A stretch of 64,000 nt of DNA from Fallopia convolvulus (Eukaryota > Streptophyta > Magnoliopsida > Caryophyllales > Polygonaceae). This document shows positions 1 to 10,233 of this stretch, piece after piece. How positions within the stretch are numbered: the first letter of the stretch is position 1; every line of letters begins with the position of its first letter. Position numbers and translations under genes: made by a program. Below the pieces are notes generated by a model. It was not told the origin of the DNA. It did no database searches and worked only from the letters and a program-made list of their open reading frames with translations. Location: NCBI GenBank assembly GCA_964016875.1, contig OZ024720.1, positions 21,083,742-21,147,741 of the forward strand, read 5' to 3'.

Positions 1-714
1 TTTGAATGATTTCTTTTGTTGAAATTATTTGTTTCGTAGTTATGATTAGTGAGTAGTCTTCTTTTCTAGGGTCGGGGTTAAGCCCGACATAGTTATGCAT
101 GTTTAGTGAGTAGGATTATGTGTTGAATGCCTTTTATCTATTGTTGAGATTGTTTGTTGTGCTTATACCGAAATGAAAGTTGAGGTAATTTGAGTTGTTG
201 ACTTGATTGAAAGAGAAAGTTGGTAACTTGAAGGTTGATATTGTTCGAATACGAAAGTTTCAAGCTATAGATCCAAAACAAGCAATTGAGTGAATTGGGT
301 TATGAAAGTAGGTTAATTTACTTGATAGTCAACGAAAGTTGATGAATTTATCTATTTAAAGGCATGATCTTATCTTCTTACGAGTTTATATGCATGAGTA
401 TCTTGTGGTGTCCCTAGTCCTAGATCGTTGTTTTTATTTGAATTTTCTTAAGTGATATTCGTTGCTGAGTTCGTTGGCTCGGTACCAAATCTGTTTAGGT
501 CGTTAGTTTGAGTCTCTTGTTTACGGTGGTTCATTAACGACCCTGACAACATCGTTAACGAGGTTGCTTGTGAGTGTTTTGCTTGCTTTTGTTTGCTTTT
601 TAGTAGTTGATAGACAAACAACCTTGCTTCTCGTGGAACGATCTTGACTCCCCTTATTCAGCGGGGTCTTGACTATAAATTTATTTCTTGTCCTGAGTGA
701 AGGCCCGTCCAACA
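1..714 (+). repeat. 5' LTR of element A (3' part only)
   Basis: Matches 9183-9896 base for base apart from scattered substitutions and a few small indels. It ends in ...CCAACA, followed by AAT and the primer-binding site. The LTR start lies left of the window. Confidence 0.92.
531..561 (+). repeat. 21-bp-spaced palindrome pair (LTR, near 3' end)
   Basis: A degenerate copy (TCATTAACGA at 531) and a perfect TCGTTAACGA (552) start 21 bp apart. The 3' LTR has both copies perfect at 9714 and 9735. Confidence 0.8.
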
Positions 715-717
715 AAT

Positions 718-735
718 TGGCGCCGTTGCCGGGGA
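718..735 (+). promoter_or_regulatory. Primer-binding site, tRNA-Asp type
   Basis: TGGCGCCGTTGCCGGGGA lies three bases inside the LTR. This is the primer-binding sequence known for Athila and Tat elements, complementary to the 3' end of plant tRNA-Asp. Confidence 0.9.
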
Positions 736-816
736 AGCAACGAGTTTGTTTGTTTATCTGTGGGTTCGGAAATAGCCTGACCCCGTTTTTGTTTTCTTTG
801 TCTGTTTTCTCAACGC

Positions 817-3522
817 ATGCCGGTAGGACGTCGAAGGCTTGAGTTTGACAACGCTGGTTATTACTCGAAACCTGAACGTTCACTGCACCGTAGACGCCGA
901 GAGAACCGAGCCATGGCCACACCTGAAGAGATGTCTCGTCAATTTGAGATCCTCCAAAACCAGATGGAGGCGTTGAAAACCGAGAAGGAAGGCGCTGCTG
1001 CCGAAGCTGAGCGTCAACGAGCTGACAATGCTCATCTACAGGAGGAACTTAATTCCTATCCATGGAATGCCAAACAATATATGCATCCAGAACTGAGGAT
1101 GCCAGAGTCCCCAATTGTGCTTCCGGAGATAGAGAAACCCTTTGAGATCAAGTCTCAATTCATATCCTTAATTAAACGGGCTCAGTTTGAAGGGAAACCT
1201 ACTTAGTGCCTTATGGAGCATATTAGAAATTTTCTTGATTTATGTGACACCATAGCTGCTGAAGGTGTCTCACTTGAATATGTTCGGTTAAAAGCTTTCA
1301 GGTGGTCTCTAACTGGAAAGGCCCTGAGCTGGTTGGAGAGCCTCCCTCCTAAGTCTATCAGGGCTTGGAAGAACTTGTGTGATCAATTTCTTACAAAATT
1401 CTTCCCGCCTGCCAAGACGATGGAGTTAAGGAAACACATCACCTCCTATCACCAACTGCCTAATGAGACTTTTGTTGAAACATGGGAAAGATTCAAAGAG
1501 ATGCTTAGACAGTGCCCCACTCATGGGTAACCTTTATATGTTCTCCAAGAAATCTTTTTCCAGGGTATCAACGCAGAGACCAAGAACCGCATTAACACGC
1601 ATACAACGTGTGGTTTTAAAGAAATGGACCCTACGACTGCATGGGCATTGCTGGATAAGCTATCAAATTATGATGCCATGTACGGATCCCAGCAGACTCC
1701 CCAGCCGCAGAAACGTCTCTACGTGCCTAACCGAGAAGATGTTGACCCAGACGTCAAAAATCAATTTCTACAAGACGAGGTCAACCGCCTGAAGAAGCAG
1801 GTAAGTTTTCTGAAATCCTCTCAATCTTGTCAAGAGTGTGGTTCTTCTGCCCATAGTACTTCTGCTTGCACTAACACAGAGCAGGTAAGAGCCGTTGAGA
1901 CAATTGTTGAAATGAATTACATGAGAGGCCCATACAGGAACCAACCTAGCAATTTTGACATGTCGAATAACTATCCGACGTGGGGCAATCGGAATCCAAA
2001 TCCAAGCTATGCAGCTCCTCCACCAGATAGACGACCTACACCTTATCGACCTCCAGGCCATCAGGAGCCACCATCTTGGGTACAAGGGTTACAGGAAAGC
2101 ATCAATGGGGTACACAACAAGGTCAATGAAGTTCAAGCTAACCTTAACCATCAAAATAAAAGATGGGGAGAGTTCGATGTATGGAAGAAGAATGTAGATT
2201 CCCAACTAGGGAACCTTGCTGCACAGATTCCGAGACCACAAGGGCAACTTCCGGGTCGTCCCGAAGAAAACCCTCAAGGATAAATGGCAGCGGTACACCT
2301 TAGGAGCGGAAAGACATTACCTGAGCGAGTCAAAGCTAAGGACAAGAAGGAAGAGGACACCACGGTTACCCTCGGTAACGAGCCAGCGAGGGCAATTACT
2401 GAACCAGCGTACCATGGTGACGAGGCTCCAAGGGTACCTAACGACCCTACCCCAGGTAAGTTTTCTAATCCGAGCCTTCCTCTCAACCCCAGGGTAGTTA
2501 ACGACCCTATTAGGGTCGGTAACGACCCGCCGAGCGTACCTAATGACCCTAGTGTCGACCCGGTAGAATCACCCCTCGAGCCTAACTTGATTCCGAAGAT
2601 GGTGAAATCTCTTCCATTTCCCACTAAGAGATCTATGGACTCTACTGAGAGTAAGTTCAAGCGTTTCGTAAAGATTCTTCAAGTCATTAATATTTCCATC
2701 CCATTCGCTGAGGCCCTAAGCGAAATGCCGGCTTACACAAAATTCTTGAAAGATATTCTTAGCAGGAAAAGATCCATTACAGAGCTGCAGGATGAAGTCA
2801 GATCTATAGCTTTACCAGAAAAGCTAGGAGATCCAGGGAGATTTGCAATAACGATCGGCATAGGCGACCACAAGTTCAAAGCTTTATGTGATTTGGGAGC
2901 CAGTGCTAGTTTACTCCCTCTCTCGATCTGGTCCAAAGCTAATATAGGACCACTAGAGCCGGTAGATATGAATCTGTACATGGCAGATGGATCATGTGTC
3001 AAGGCCATAGGAGTCGTGGACGACTATCCTATTCAAGTCGGGAAATTCTTTATATCGAATGATTTCATCGTCCTCGATATGCCTGAAGACCCTCATGTCC
3101 CCATAATTCTCGGCAGGCCATTTTTAGCCACAGCAGGTGCAAGATTCGATGTGCGGAAAGGACTCCTCACTTTTGATATTGGAGAGGAACGGGTGGAATT
3201 CAGCTTGAATCAGAATCCCAACGACCCAATTGCGGTCGCACAAATCGAGTTGATTCAACCAGAATTAGACACAGCTGGCCCTACTGAGCCTCCCCAAATA
3301 CCAAAACGGAAGAGAATTTCATACAAGTCCTTACCAAGCCTCATTGGCCGATCGCCGAGTCCCACATGCAAGAGTACAACCAAGGTAAGTACTCTAACTA
3401 TGAATCCGCTAAAGATGGTCATGACTGTTCTTTATCTTTTGTTCCTACACCATGCCCCATCATATGCACTACAGAGGAGTCCAAACCACCCTGGTTTTCG
3501 GATTTCACTAACCATCATGTAG
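817..3522 (+). pseudogene. Athila-type gag-protease polyprotein, broken
   Basis: One frame runs from the ATG at 817 through 3522 but is cut by three in-frame stops: TAG at 1204, TAA at 1528 and TAA at 2281. In order it encodes a basic N-terminus with a coiled-coil stretch, a retrotransposon gag core (about 1090-1680), a CCHC zinc knuckle of pattern C-x2-C-x4-H-x4-C (about 1830-1870), a proline-rich linker with 7-residue repeats (about 2370-2570), and an aspartic protease with active-site DLGAS (about 2840-3210). The order and motifs match the intact gag-pol of element E. After protease the frame runs out with no polymerase. Another frame (3366-3644) may be a remnant of the pol tail. All function is inferred from family resemblance. 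Confidence 0.88.
2372..2546 (+). repeat. 21-bp palindrome array in the gag-protease linker
   Basis: Degenerate TCGTTAACGA units start at 2372, 2393, 2495, 2516 and 2537, always 21 bp apart within a group. As 21 bp is seven codons, they are read as a VNDP-type seven-residue repeat. Confidence 0.75.
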
Positions 3523-3871
3523 GAATACCGGGCATATTGATAGAAGAAAAGGGACCTAATTTAGTAACTCAAGCACATAAAGGCTGCAAAGCTAAGTATG
3601 GGGTACCTCAAGACCCCAACATAGCTCCGAAAGAGCCACCTTGAGCCAAGGTGAGTACGTCGGGCTGACGACGTTAAAAATAGCGCTTACGGGAGGCAAC
3701 CCGCTTTTTAGTAGAGAATTAGTTTTTTTTCTTCTTTTCTTTTTAGATTCTTTTTCCTAGCTTGCTTTTGAGTTCTTTTTAGTAGTTTTTAGGATAGAAA
3801 TTAGGATAAATTTAGAGCTAACAAGATGTAGAAAAAGGGGCTCGAAAATCATTCAAGGAGGCTACAGTGGT

Positions 3872-3902
3872 TCGTTAACGACCCACCCAGGGTCGTTAAC
3901 GA
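3872..3902 (+). repeat. 21-bp-spaced palindrome pair (interior)
   Basis: Perfect TCGTTAACGA at 3872 and 3893, 21 bp apart, just before an AAG|GTAAGT donor-like site at 3930. Confidence 0.85.
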
Positions 3903-4670
3903 ACCGGTTTGGCGAACCGACTCGGGAAGGTAAGTTTTTCTAACCCTAATCTATCTTTTATGTTCTACCCTAATTCTTACCCCTCCCCAGCCGCCATTAC
4001 CTACCCCCTCCTCTTTCTACCCCCTTCTATTTAACACTTCCCAAACCCTCAAAAATTCCACCCACAAATCTCAAAACTCCAAGTCTCTCAAAAAATCCAC
4101 AAGACACTCCCACCACCGATCGGAATCCTTCCCTCCACCGACCACCGAGAAGTCGTCGTTACCGAAGCCTGGAAACCCGTTTTTCTCACCGACGAGATCC
4201 GAGCTCGTTAACCATCCAATTCCGACCTCTTGTTCTTCAATTTCTCGATTCTCCGGTATGATTTCTAATCCCTAACTCGAAATTGCATGATTCATGGTTT
4301 TTAGGGTAGAAATTTCATGTCTTGAATTGAGTTCATAGAGAGGATTGATTTACATGATTGGATTTTGCTCATGAAAGTTTGCTTATGCTTAGTAGTTCTA
4401 GATCTAGGGAAGGATATTCATGTTAGATGTCCATTGTGAAAAGTTTATTTAGCAAAGCATGAATTTTTCTTGTTCTAGTATTAAGATACAAACTTTGCAT
4501 GTCAAAATTTTGGGTAAATTTAGCATGTTCGGGATGGGTAATTGAGCAAGTATGGGGTGCATATATCCGATTGTGTGCCTAGTGAAGGAGTATAGAGGAT
4601 TGCATGCTTGATTTTGGCTTGATTTTTAAAGTTGAAAAACTCGAAATTTTGCGAACTGACTCTCAGCAGC

Positions 4671-4701
4671 TCGTTAACGACCCACCCAGGCTCGTTAACG
4701 A
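4671..4701 (+). repeat. 21-bp-spaced palindrome pair (interior)
   Basis: Perfect TCGTTAACGA at 4671 and 4692, 21 bp apart, inside the putative leader intron. Confidence 0.85.
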
Positions 4702-4868
4702 CCCTGCGTAGCCTCAAAGATCAATACCCTGTCCATATTCGTAAACGAACCAATTGGGTAGTTAACGAATAATTCAAAGGACTATTTCGAGACCAAGTAT
4801 GGGGTCTCCTGCCGAACTTATCTTGAGTAGATCTTATCTTTGAAAATCATAATTGTTTTGTAGATCAC

Positions 4869-6465
4869 ATGGCAAGTTCCAGCAGACCCGCTACCCGAGC
4901 TCAGAAAAAGAGAAGGAACTAGAGGTCCCCATCTCCACCTCGCATGGACAATGTGATCTTGCGCACTCAAGGGCAAGTGGACCTATACAGAGCAATCCTA
5001 GACAAGGACCACAACACTCGATGGTTTTCAAGAACAAGTGCTAAGGCCATGGGGATTTACACGGATGTCTAGGAGGCCTTCGTTATTCTTGGTGCATCTC
5101 ATTTGCTGAAGAAAGAGACTCTAACACACTTTCCGGCCCTCACATCCGAGTTTTTGGCCACTCTAGAGACGAGTTTTCCGTCGAAGAATTCGGCGGGACG
5201 AATCCGGTTTAGGCTCGGCAATGTGAGCCGAGAATACAACATGGCGGAGTTCAATGCAATTTTGGAGCTTCCAAACCCTTCTAGAGAATACAGCCTGAAA
5301 GACTACAGGGTGACTCGGACTTGGAGCTATATCACCGGGGAGGTCCAATCCTCCACAACGGCATTATCTGGGGCAAGCACCAGCAACCCCATCTTCAAGA
5401 TCATTCTCCGAATCCTAGCCGCTACGTTTTGGCCGAAGAGAGAGTTGAACAAGCCAACGAGGACGGAAGTTGCTTGTCTCCGCACCATCCTTTTCGAGGA
5501 GCCCGACCCTTTGAATTTGGGGTATGAATGGCTCTACTACATAGAGAAATCAACCAAGTTCAAGGAAGTTTGGTGTAGTAACTTGGTTAGTCTTTTGGCT
5601 ACAAACCTCGGAGTCAACCTTACTCGCTACACACCGGCTCATGCTCAACTCCTCAACAAGAGCTATTGGTATAGCTTCGGTGTTTTCATTCAAGCCGAGG
5701 GAGGGTTCAAAGTGAAAGTACAAGACCGCATCGTTACACCCACCCTTGACAAGTTGGAGCTACTCTACGTACCAAATTGGTACGAGGTGTGGACGTGTCA
5801 TGCTTACCCGTTAGAGCCCAAGCCGGAGGATGAGCTATCACTTAGGCCGTGTGAGACAAGATTTGAGCGAGAAGGAGAAGAGATGGATGAAGATGAATAT
5901 GAGGCTACCGAGGTAGTTGGCGATGATACTGAAGAAGCCGACACAGAGGGAGGAACAGAGGAGCTTAACCTCGAGGATGAAGACCTCAACACGGAAGTTT
6001 TGGGCACCAACGTCCTCGTTGACGAGCCTACCAGGCTCGTTATTCCAGCCTCCTTCCTACATTCCTAACGAGGCACCCAACTTCGTTAACGAGGCCCCGA
6101 GGACAACTACCGACCCACCGCTAGCTCCTACCGACCCTCATTCCTATGGTCTCATACCATACCACCCGGTGCTGTACCAAGACCATTTCCAGCCTCACTA
6201 TCCACCACCTCCTCAACCTCAGTACACAGGATCGAGTATGCCACCACCATGGGCTGAGGATCTTTCTGCTTAGATGCAACAGCTTCACCTCCAACAGGAC
6301 CATATTCATAGGAGGATGGATGGATGGGAGTCTGTCTATTCTGCTCGCATGTCGATGGAGGATGAGAGGCATCGTCAGAGAGAGGCGGATGATGCTGAGC
6401 GTTGGAGGATGATGTACGACTTCATGGGGAGCTTCGAGCACTACTTTCCTCCACCGAACCGTTGA
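4869..6465 (+). pseudogene. ATHILA ORF-1 / env-like protein, broken
   Basis: The frame begins at ATG 4869 and contains two in-frame stops before the long open part (5103-6068). It then shifts to another frame near 6010-6060 and has a further stop at 6271 before ending at 6465. The central part resembles the ATHILA ORF-1 family, the env-position protein of Athila elements, whose function is unproven. The C-terminal part is acidic (about 5870-6000), then proline/tyrosine-rich, then rich in R, E, D and M. I see no convincing signal peptide or transmembrane segment, so 'env-like' describes position rather than activity. Confidence 0.75.
6016..6092 (+). repeat. Palindrome pairs in the env-like frame
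   Basis: TCGTTGACGA (6016) and TCGTTATTCC (6037), then TTCCTAACGA (6062) and perfect TCGTTAACGA (6083). Each pair is 21 bp apart. Confidence 0.7.
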
Positions 6466-8178
6466 TTCAGCCTGAAGAAGAAGTTTTTCCTTGTTTCCCA
6501 CTTTTGAGACTTTGTAAGTTTTTATCTTTTTCTTTTTCTTATTTTATTTTTGGTTGTTTTCTTTTCTTTTCTATTTCTTTCCTTCTTCTTATTTTTATTA
6601 CAGTGGGGACACTGTAATTTTAAGTATGGGGTGAGAGAAAGTAGAAAACTTATTTTCTTATGTGTTTTATGTGTAGTTTTGTTCCATAAAAATCAAAAAG
6701 AATTTTTTTAAAATTTTTTTTTTAAAATAAATCTAAAAAAGAGAGTTTAGAATTGATAGATATCCCTTTCTTAGGTTCAATGATGGTAGTTGCTAGCATA
6801 ATCATATAATTCCTTGCAAGCATGTCTTTGATAGTATAGCCGGATTCTTATTTTAAAATTATGTTTCCAGAAGGAATAGCACTTGATGAAATTGAGCACA
6901 TATACTTTATAGCATAAGTGATGCAATCCAACAAAATAATTACCGAGTGAGTTATTTTTGGCCTTAAAGGGAGAACATCATAAATCCCTCTTCTTTTCTT
7001 GTGTGATTTACTCTCTATATGCATATTATCAATTAGAATTGTGATGGTTATCTATTTCTTGAGACCTATGTAAGATTTATAGTTCATTACTTGTGGAAAT
7101 CATATGATAGAGAACTTATTTTTTATAAGCCCTATTATTCCTTATCCACCCTTACATGATCCTTCTTTTGACAGCCAATTTGAGCCTGAAGCCTTTATTT
7201 TTAACTCCAAAAAAATTATTCCCTAGACGAGATAAGCTTGACCCTATTTGGGGATTAGGACTTAGTTTGGAGAGGTATTTTTGTTGAGTGTAAAAAAAAA
7301 GGAGTGAAATATTATGGTTGGTTTGAAATTGAGGGATTGTTGGGAAGGGTAGATTGAAAGTCTCTTGTTTTAAATTGTTTATGCAAAAGAAAGATCTCTT
7401 GATAAGCAAAAGATGCACAAAATAAAGTTGTTAAGAAGAGGAGTTCATGAATGAAGCTTGTTAACGACCCTGAAGTGGTTCGTTAACGAGGCAACGAGGA
7501 AAAAAAGAAGGAAAAAGAATGAAGAGAGAAAAAAAAAAGAAGCAGAAGTTTGAAGTGCATGTGTGTTTTTAGATATATCAGAGATTCTTTTTATTCTTAT
7601 GAGACTTTCTAGGATATAATGGGTGAGTAGAAGAAAAAATGCATAATGAAGAGTGTGTTTGGTATATGTTTTTTTTATGAGAGTTTTGATGTTATGTGTG
7701 AGTTTTTAGGAGTCTTTGATTCCCGGATATTATTAGCACCACATAGCCAAAATTTTCCACGCCTTATTGTCTTTACCAAGCCCCATTACAATCCGGCCGA
7801 ATGGAAGCTTCTATGAAGTTTTTCATTGAGCCCTTAAGTTGCTCTTGATGATTTTTGCTTGTTTTGACAAATCTTGGGTGGAGAGTATTGGTGATATAAG
7901 TTCCAATTTCTATGCGTTTTTGTATATAAGATGGGTTGAGAGATTGAATTTATAAGCCTAAACACTTGAGAGTTGAGTGAAACACATTATATCCCTTGTG
8001 AGGTTGGATTGTGTTTTCTTATGTCTATTTGGTGCATATATGTGTAATGAAATTAATAATCATTTGTTATTTCTCTTCTATGTGTAGATGTTGCTTTTTA
8101 GATGATGGCTATGTCTTGACGAGTATGTTTGTTTGGTTTTGGTTATTGTTTAGTGATTGCTTGAGAACAAGCAAGTCT
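6466..8178 (+). other. Element A 3' non-coding spacer
   Basis: T-rich, no coding frame. It carries a second copy of the polypurine core AAGTATGGGGT at 6622 and a palindrome pair at 7458/7480. The order is the same as in element E downstream of integrase (54744-56334). Confidence 0.7.
7458..7489 (+). repeat. 22-bp-spaced palindrome pair
   Basis: Degenerate TTGTTAACGA at 7458 and perfect TCGTTAACGA at 7480. Confidence 0.75.
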
Positions 8179-8193
8179 AAGTATGGGGTATTT
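8179..8193 (+). promoter_or_regulatory. Polypurine tract of element A
   Basis: AAGTATGGGGTATTT sits directly before the LTR start TGATGTTCG. The same tract precedes the 3' LTR of element E at 56335. Confidence 0.85.
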
Positions 8194-8476
8194 TGATGTT
8201 CGTATTTTTCGTATAGTTTTTAGTATATTTTCTTAGTTTATTAGGACTAGTTTTGATAATTTTAGGATTAGTTTTATGTGTTTTTGGATAGTTTTGAATA
8301 ATTTTGTGAAAAGTATGGAAGCTACTCCATTTCGTGTATTTTTGTAGGTTTTAGCAAGGAAAAGGTGCTATATGGAGCTGAATTTGGAGCGCTACAGTGA
8401 AAGACGGAGGAATACAAGAAGAAGAAGTTGGAGTTCGAGTTTTAAAGATGAAGTGTGGAAGAAACCAAGCCCAGGC

Positions 8477-8508
8477 TCGTTAACGAGGCTGCAAGGGCTC
8501 GTTAACGA
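8477..8508 (+). repeat. 22-bp-spaced palindrome pair (LTR U3)
   Basis: Perfect TCGTTAACGA at 8477 and 8499, about 440 bp upstream of the TATA motif. Confidence 0.85.
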
Positions 8509-8615
8509 GGCCACGAGATAGAGATTTTGAGAGTTGACTTTGTGACTCACCGATCCTGTGCGGGAATTTATTTCCGTGTCGGTAGAGTATCTTTTTATGA
8601 TTTTAGGGTTATTAT

Positions 8616-8807
8616 TTTTTTTTTGATCCGGTAAGATTTAGGATAGCCCGAGTACCACTTGGACTAGCCTAGAGCACCCTTGAACGGGTGAGAACTGATA
8701 CAGTTCTAGAGAAATTAAAGTTTTTGGTTTCGTCACCGGTGGGTGTCGAACCTGTGACCTCGGGGTTCTTCCCCCAAGGCCCAACCGGCTCGACTGGGCT
8801 CCTCACC
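8616..8807 (-). mobile_element. tRNA-derived SINE inserted in the 3' LTR
   Basis: A 192-bp insertion is flanked by perfect 17-bp duplications GATTTTAGGGTTATTAT (8599-8615 and 8808-8824). It starts with a T run on the plus strand, meaning a poly(A) tail on the minus strand. The minus strand contains a pol III B-box-like GGTTCGACACCC in its 5' part. Size, tail, duplication length and B box fit a plant SINE. Confidence 0.88.
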
Positions 8808-9713
8808 GATTTTAGGGTTATTATATTATGCATTCTAGGTCTTGTTATCTTTTTAGATTTTATTTTTATCTTTTAGAATTTTATTTCTATCTTTTTAGGA
8901 TAGTTTTTATCTTCTAGCCTTATTACTTTCTAGCCTTATTAGTATAAATAGCCCTCTTGTTTAGCCTAGAAAAGGGGAGAGATCGGATTTTTAGGGGGAT
9001 CGACTTAGAGAGAGGAAGAAGAGCCGAGAGAGGAGAGAGAGGTTCGGAGTCGAGATCAAGGCTCGGTGGACGAGAGTTACCGGGTTCGTTAATCGTGATT
9101 TTGGTTCGGTGCATTGTATTTTTCGGTTTCTTTTGAATTTCTGTAAGACGATATTTTTCTTATTAATTTGAGTAGTGATTTATTTTCAATGATTTCTTTT
9201 GTTTAAATTATTTGTTTCCTAGTTATGATTAGTGAGTAGTCTTCTTTTCTAGGGTCGGGGTTAAGCCTGACATAGTTATGCATGTTTAGTGAGTAGGATT
9301 ATGTGTTGAATGCCTTTTATCTATTGTTGAGATTGTTTGTTGTGCTTATACTGAGATGAAAGTTGAGGTAATTTGAGTTGTTGACTTGATTGAAAGAGAA
9401 AGTTGGTAACTTGAAGGTTGATATTGTTTGAATACGAAAGTTTCAAGCTTTAGATCCAAAACAAGCAGTTGAGTGAATTGGGTTGTGAAAGTAGGTTAAT
9501 TTACTTGATACTCAACGAAAGTTGATGAATTTATCTGTTTAAAGGCATGATCTTATCTTCTTACGAGTTTATATGCATGACTATGTTGTGGTGTCCCTAG
9601 TCCTAGATCGTTGTTTTTATTTGAATTTTCTTAAGTGATATTCGTTGTTGAGTTCGTTGGATCGGTACCGAATCTGTTTAGGTCGTTAGTTTGAGTCTTT
9701 TGTTTACGGTGGT

Positions 9714-9744
9714 TCGTTAACGACCCTGACAACGTCGTTAACGA
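9714..9744 (+). repeat. 21-bp-spaced palindrome pair (3' LTR)
   Basis: Perfect TCGTTAACGA at 9714 and 9735, the intact version of the pair at 531/552. Confidence 0.88.
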
Positions 9745-9896
9745 GGTTGCTTGTGAGTGTTTTGCTTGCTTTTGTTTGCTTTTTAGTAGTTGATAGACAA
9801 ACAACCTTGCTTTTCGTGGAACGATCTTGACTCCCCTATACTCAGCGGGGTCTTGACTATAAATTTTTGTTGTCCTGAGTGAAGGCCCGTCCAACA

Positions 9897-10119
9897 GTAG
9901 ACGAGCACTATTGACTCGTTGACGTTTAGCCTCGGCAACAGCGGCATCTTTTTCGGTTTTTAACGCCTCCATCTGCCTCTGGAGTTCGGCCATCTGACAA
10001 GTCATCTCCTCGGGTGTAGTCATAGCTCGGTTCTCTCGGCATCTACGGTGCAGGGAACATTCAAGTTCTAAATAATAACTGGCGTTGTCAAATTTGAGCC
10101 TTCGACGTCCAACTGGCAT
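9897..10119 (-). pseudogene. Element B gag N-terminus, truncated
   Basis: About 74 codons from the ATG at 10119 are clearly homologous to the N-terminus of element A gag: a basic start, then the ATPEEM-type segment and a coiled-coil stretch. The frame ends where element A begins; everything downstream is the antisense of A's LTR. Confidence 0.82.
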
Positions 10120-10212
10120 ACGCTGAGAAAACATACAAAGGAAACAAAATTAAAAACAAAAACGGGGTCGGGCTATTCCCAGACCCACAGATAGACAAAC
10201 AAACTCGTTGCT

Positions 10213-10230
10213 TCCCCGACAACGGCGCCA
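10213..10230 (-). promoter_or_regulatory. Primer-binding site of element B
   Basis: The minus strand reads TGGCGCCGTTGTCGGGGA, the tRNA-Asp site with one mismatch, three bases inside the LTR. Confidence 0.85.
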
Positions 10231-10233
10231 ATT

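Larger units (their letters stand above)
3523..4868 (+). other. Element A interior spacer / putative env leader
   Basis: Not protein coding as far as I can see. Around 3658-3705 lies a stretch resembling the block that follows pol in Athila elements (GTCGGGCTGACGACGTTAAA and a GGGAGGCAACCC core). 3960-4255 looks like a pyrimidine-rich mRNA leader ending at a splice-donor-like site (CTCCG|GTATGA, 4256). The sequence before the env-like ATG ends TTTTGTAG (acceptor-like, 4863). This suggests a spliced leader of about 600-bp intron length, which is inference. Confidence 0.5.
1..9896 (+). mobile_element. Athila-type LTR retrotransposon A (non-autonomous, 5' end outside window)
   Basis: Two matching LTRs (1-714, and 8194-9896), a tRNA-Asp-type primer-binding site just inside the left LTR and a polypurine tract just before the right LTR define the element. 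The interior holds decayed gag-protease (817-3522) and an ATHILA ORF-1/env-like frame (4869-6465). No reverse transcriptase, RNase H or integrase sequence is present, so it would depend on another element for copying. Over their 714 shared bases the LTRs differ at roughly two dozen sites by eye, so the insertion is clearly older than element E. The right end abuts the gag of element B in opposite orientation. Confidence 0.9.
8194..9896 (+). repeat. 3' LTR of element A
   Basis: Starts TGATG and ends CCAACA. It is 1703 bp long; removing the SINE and one target-duplication copy leaves about 1494 bp, matching the 1478- and 1496-bp LTRs of element B and the solo LTR. A TATAAATAG promoter motif is at about 8942. 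Confidence 0.92.

Noticed and set aside
5804..6010. Serine-rich minus-strand ORF
   Set aside because: Antisense of the acidic tail of the env-like frame.
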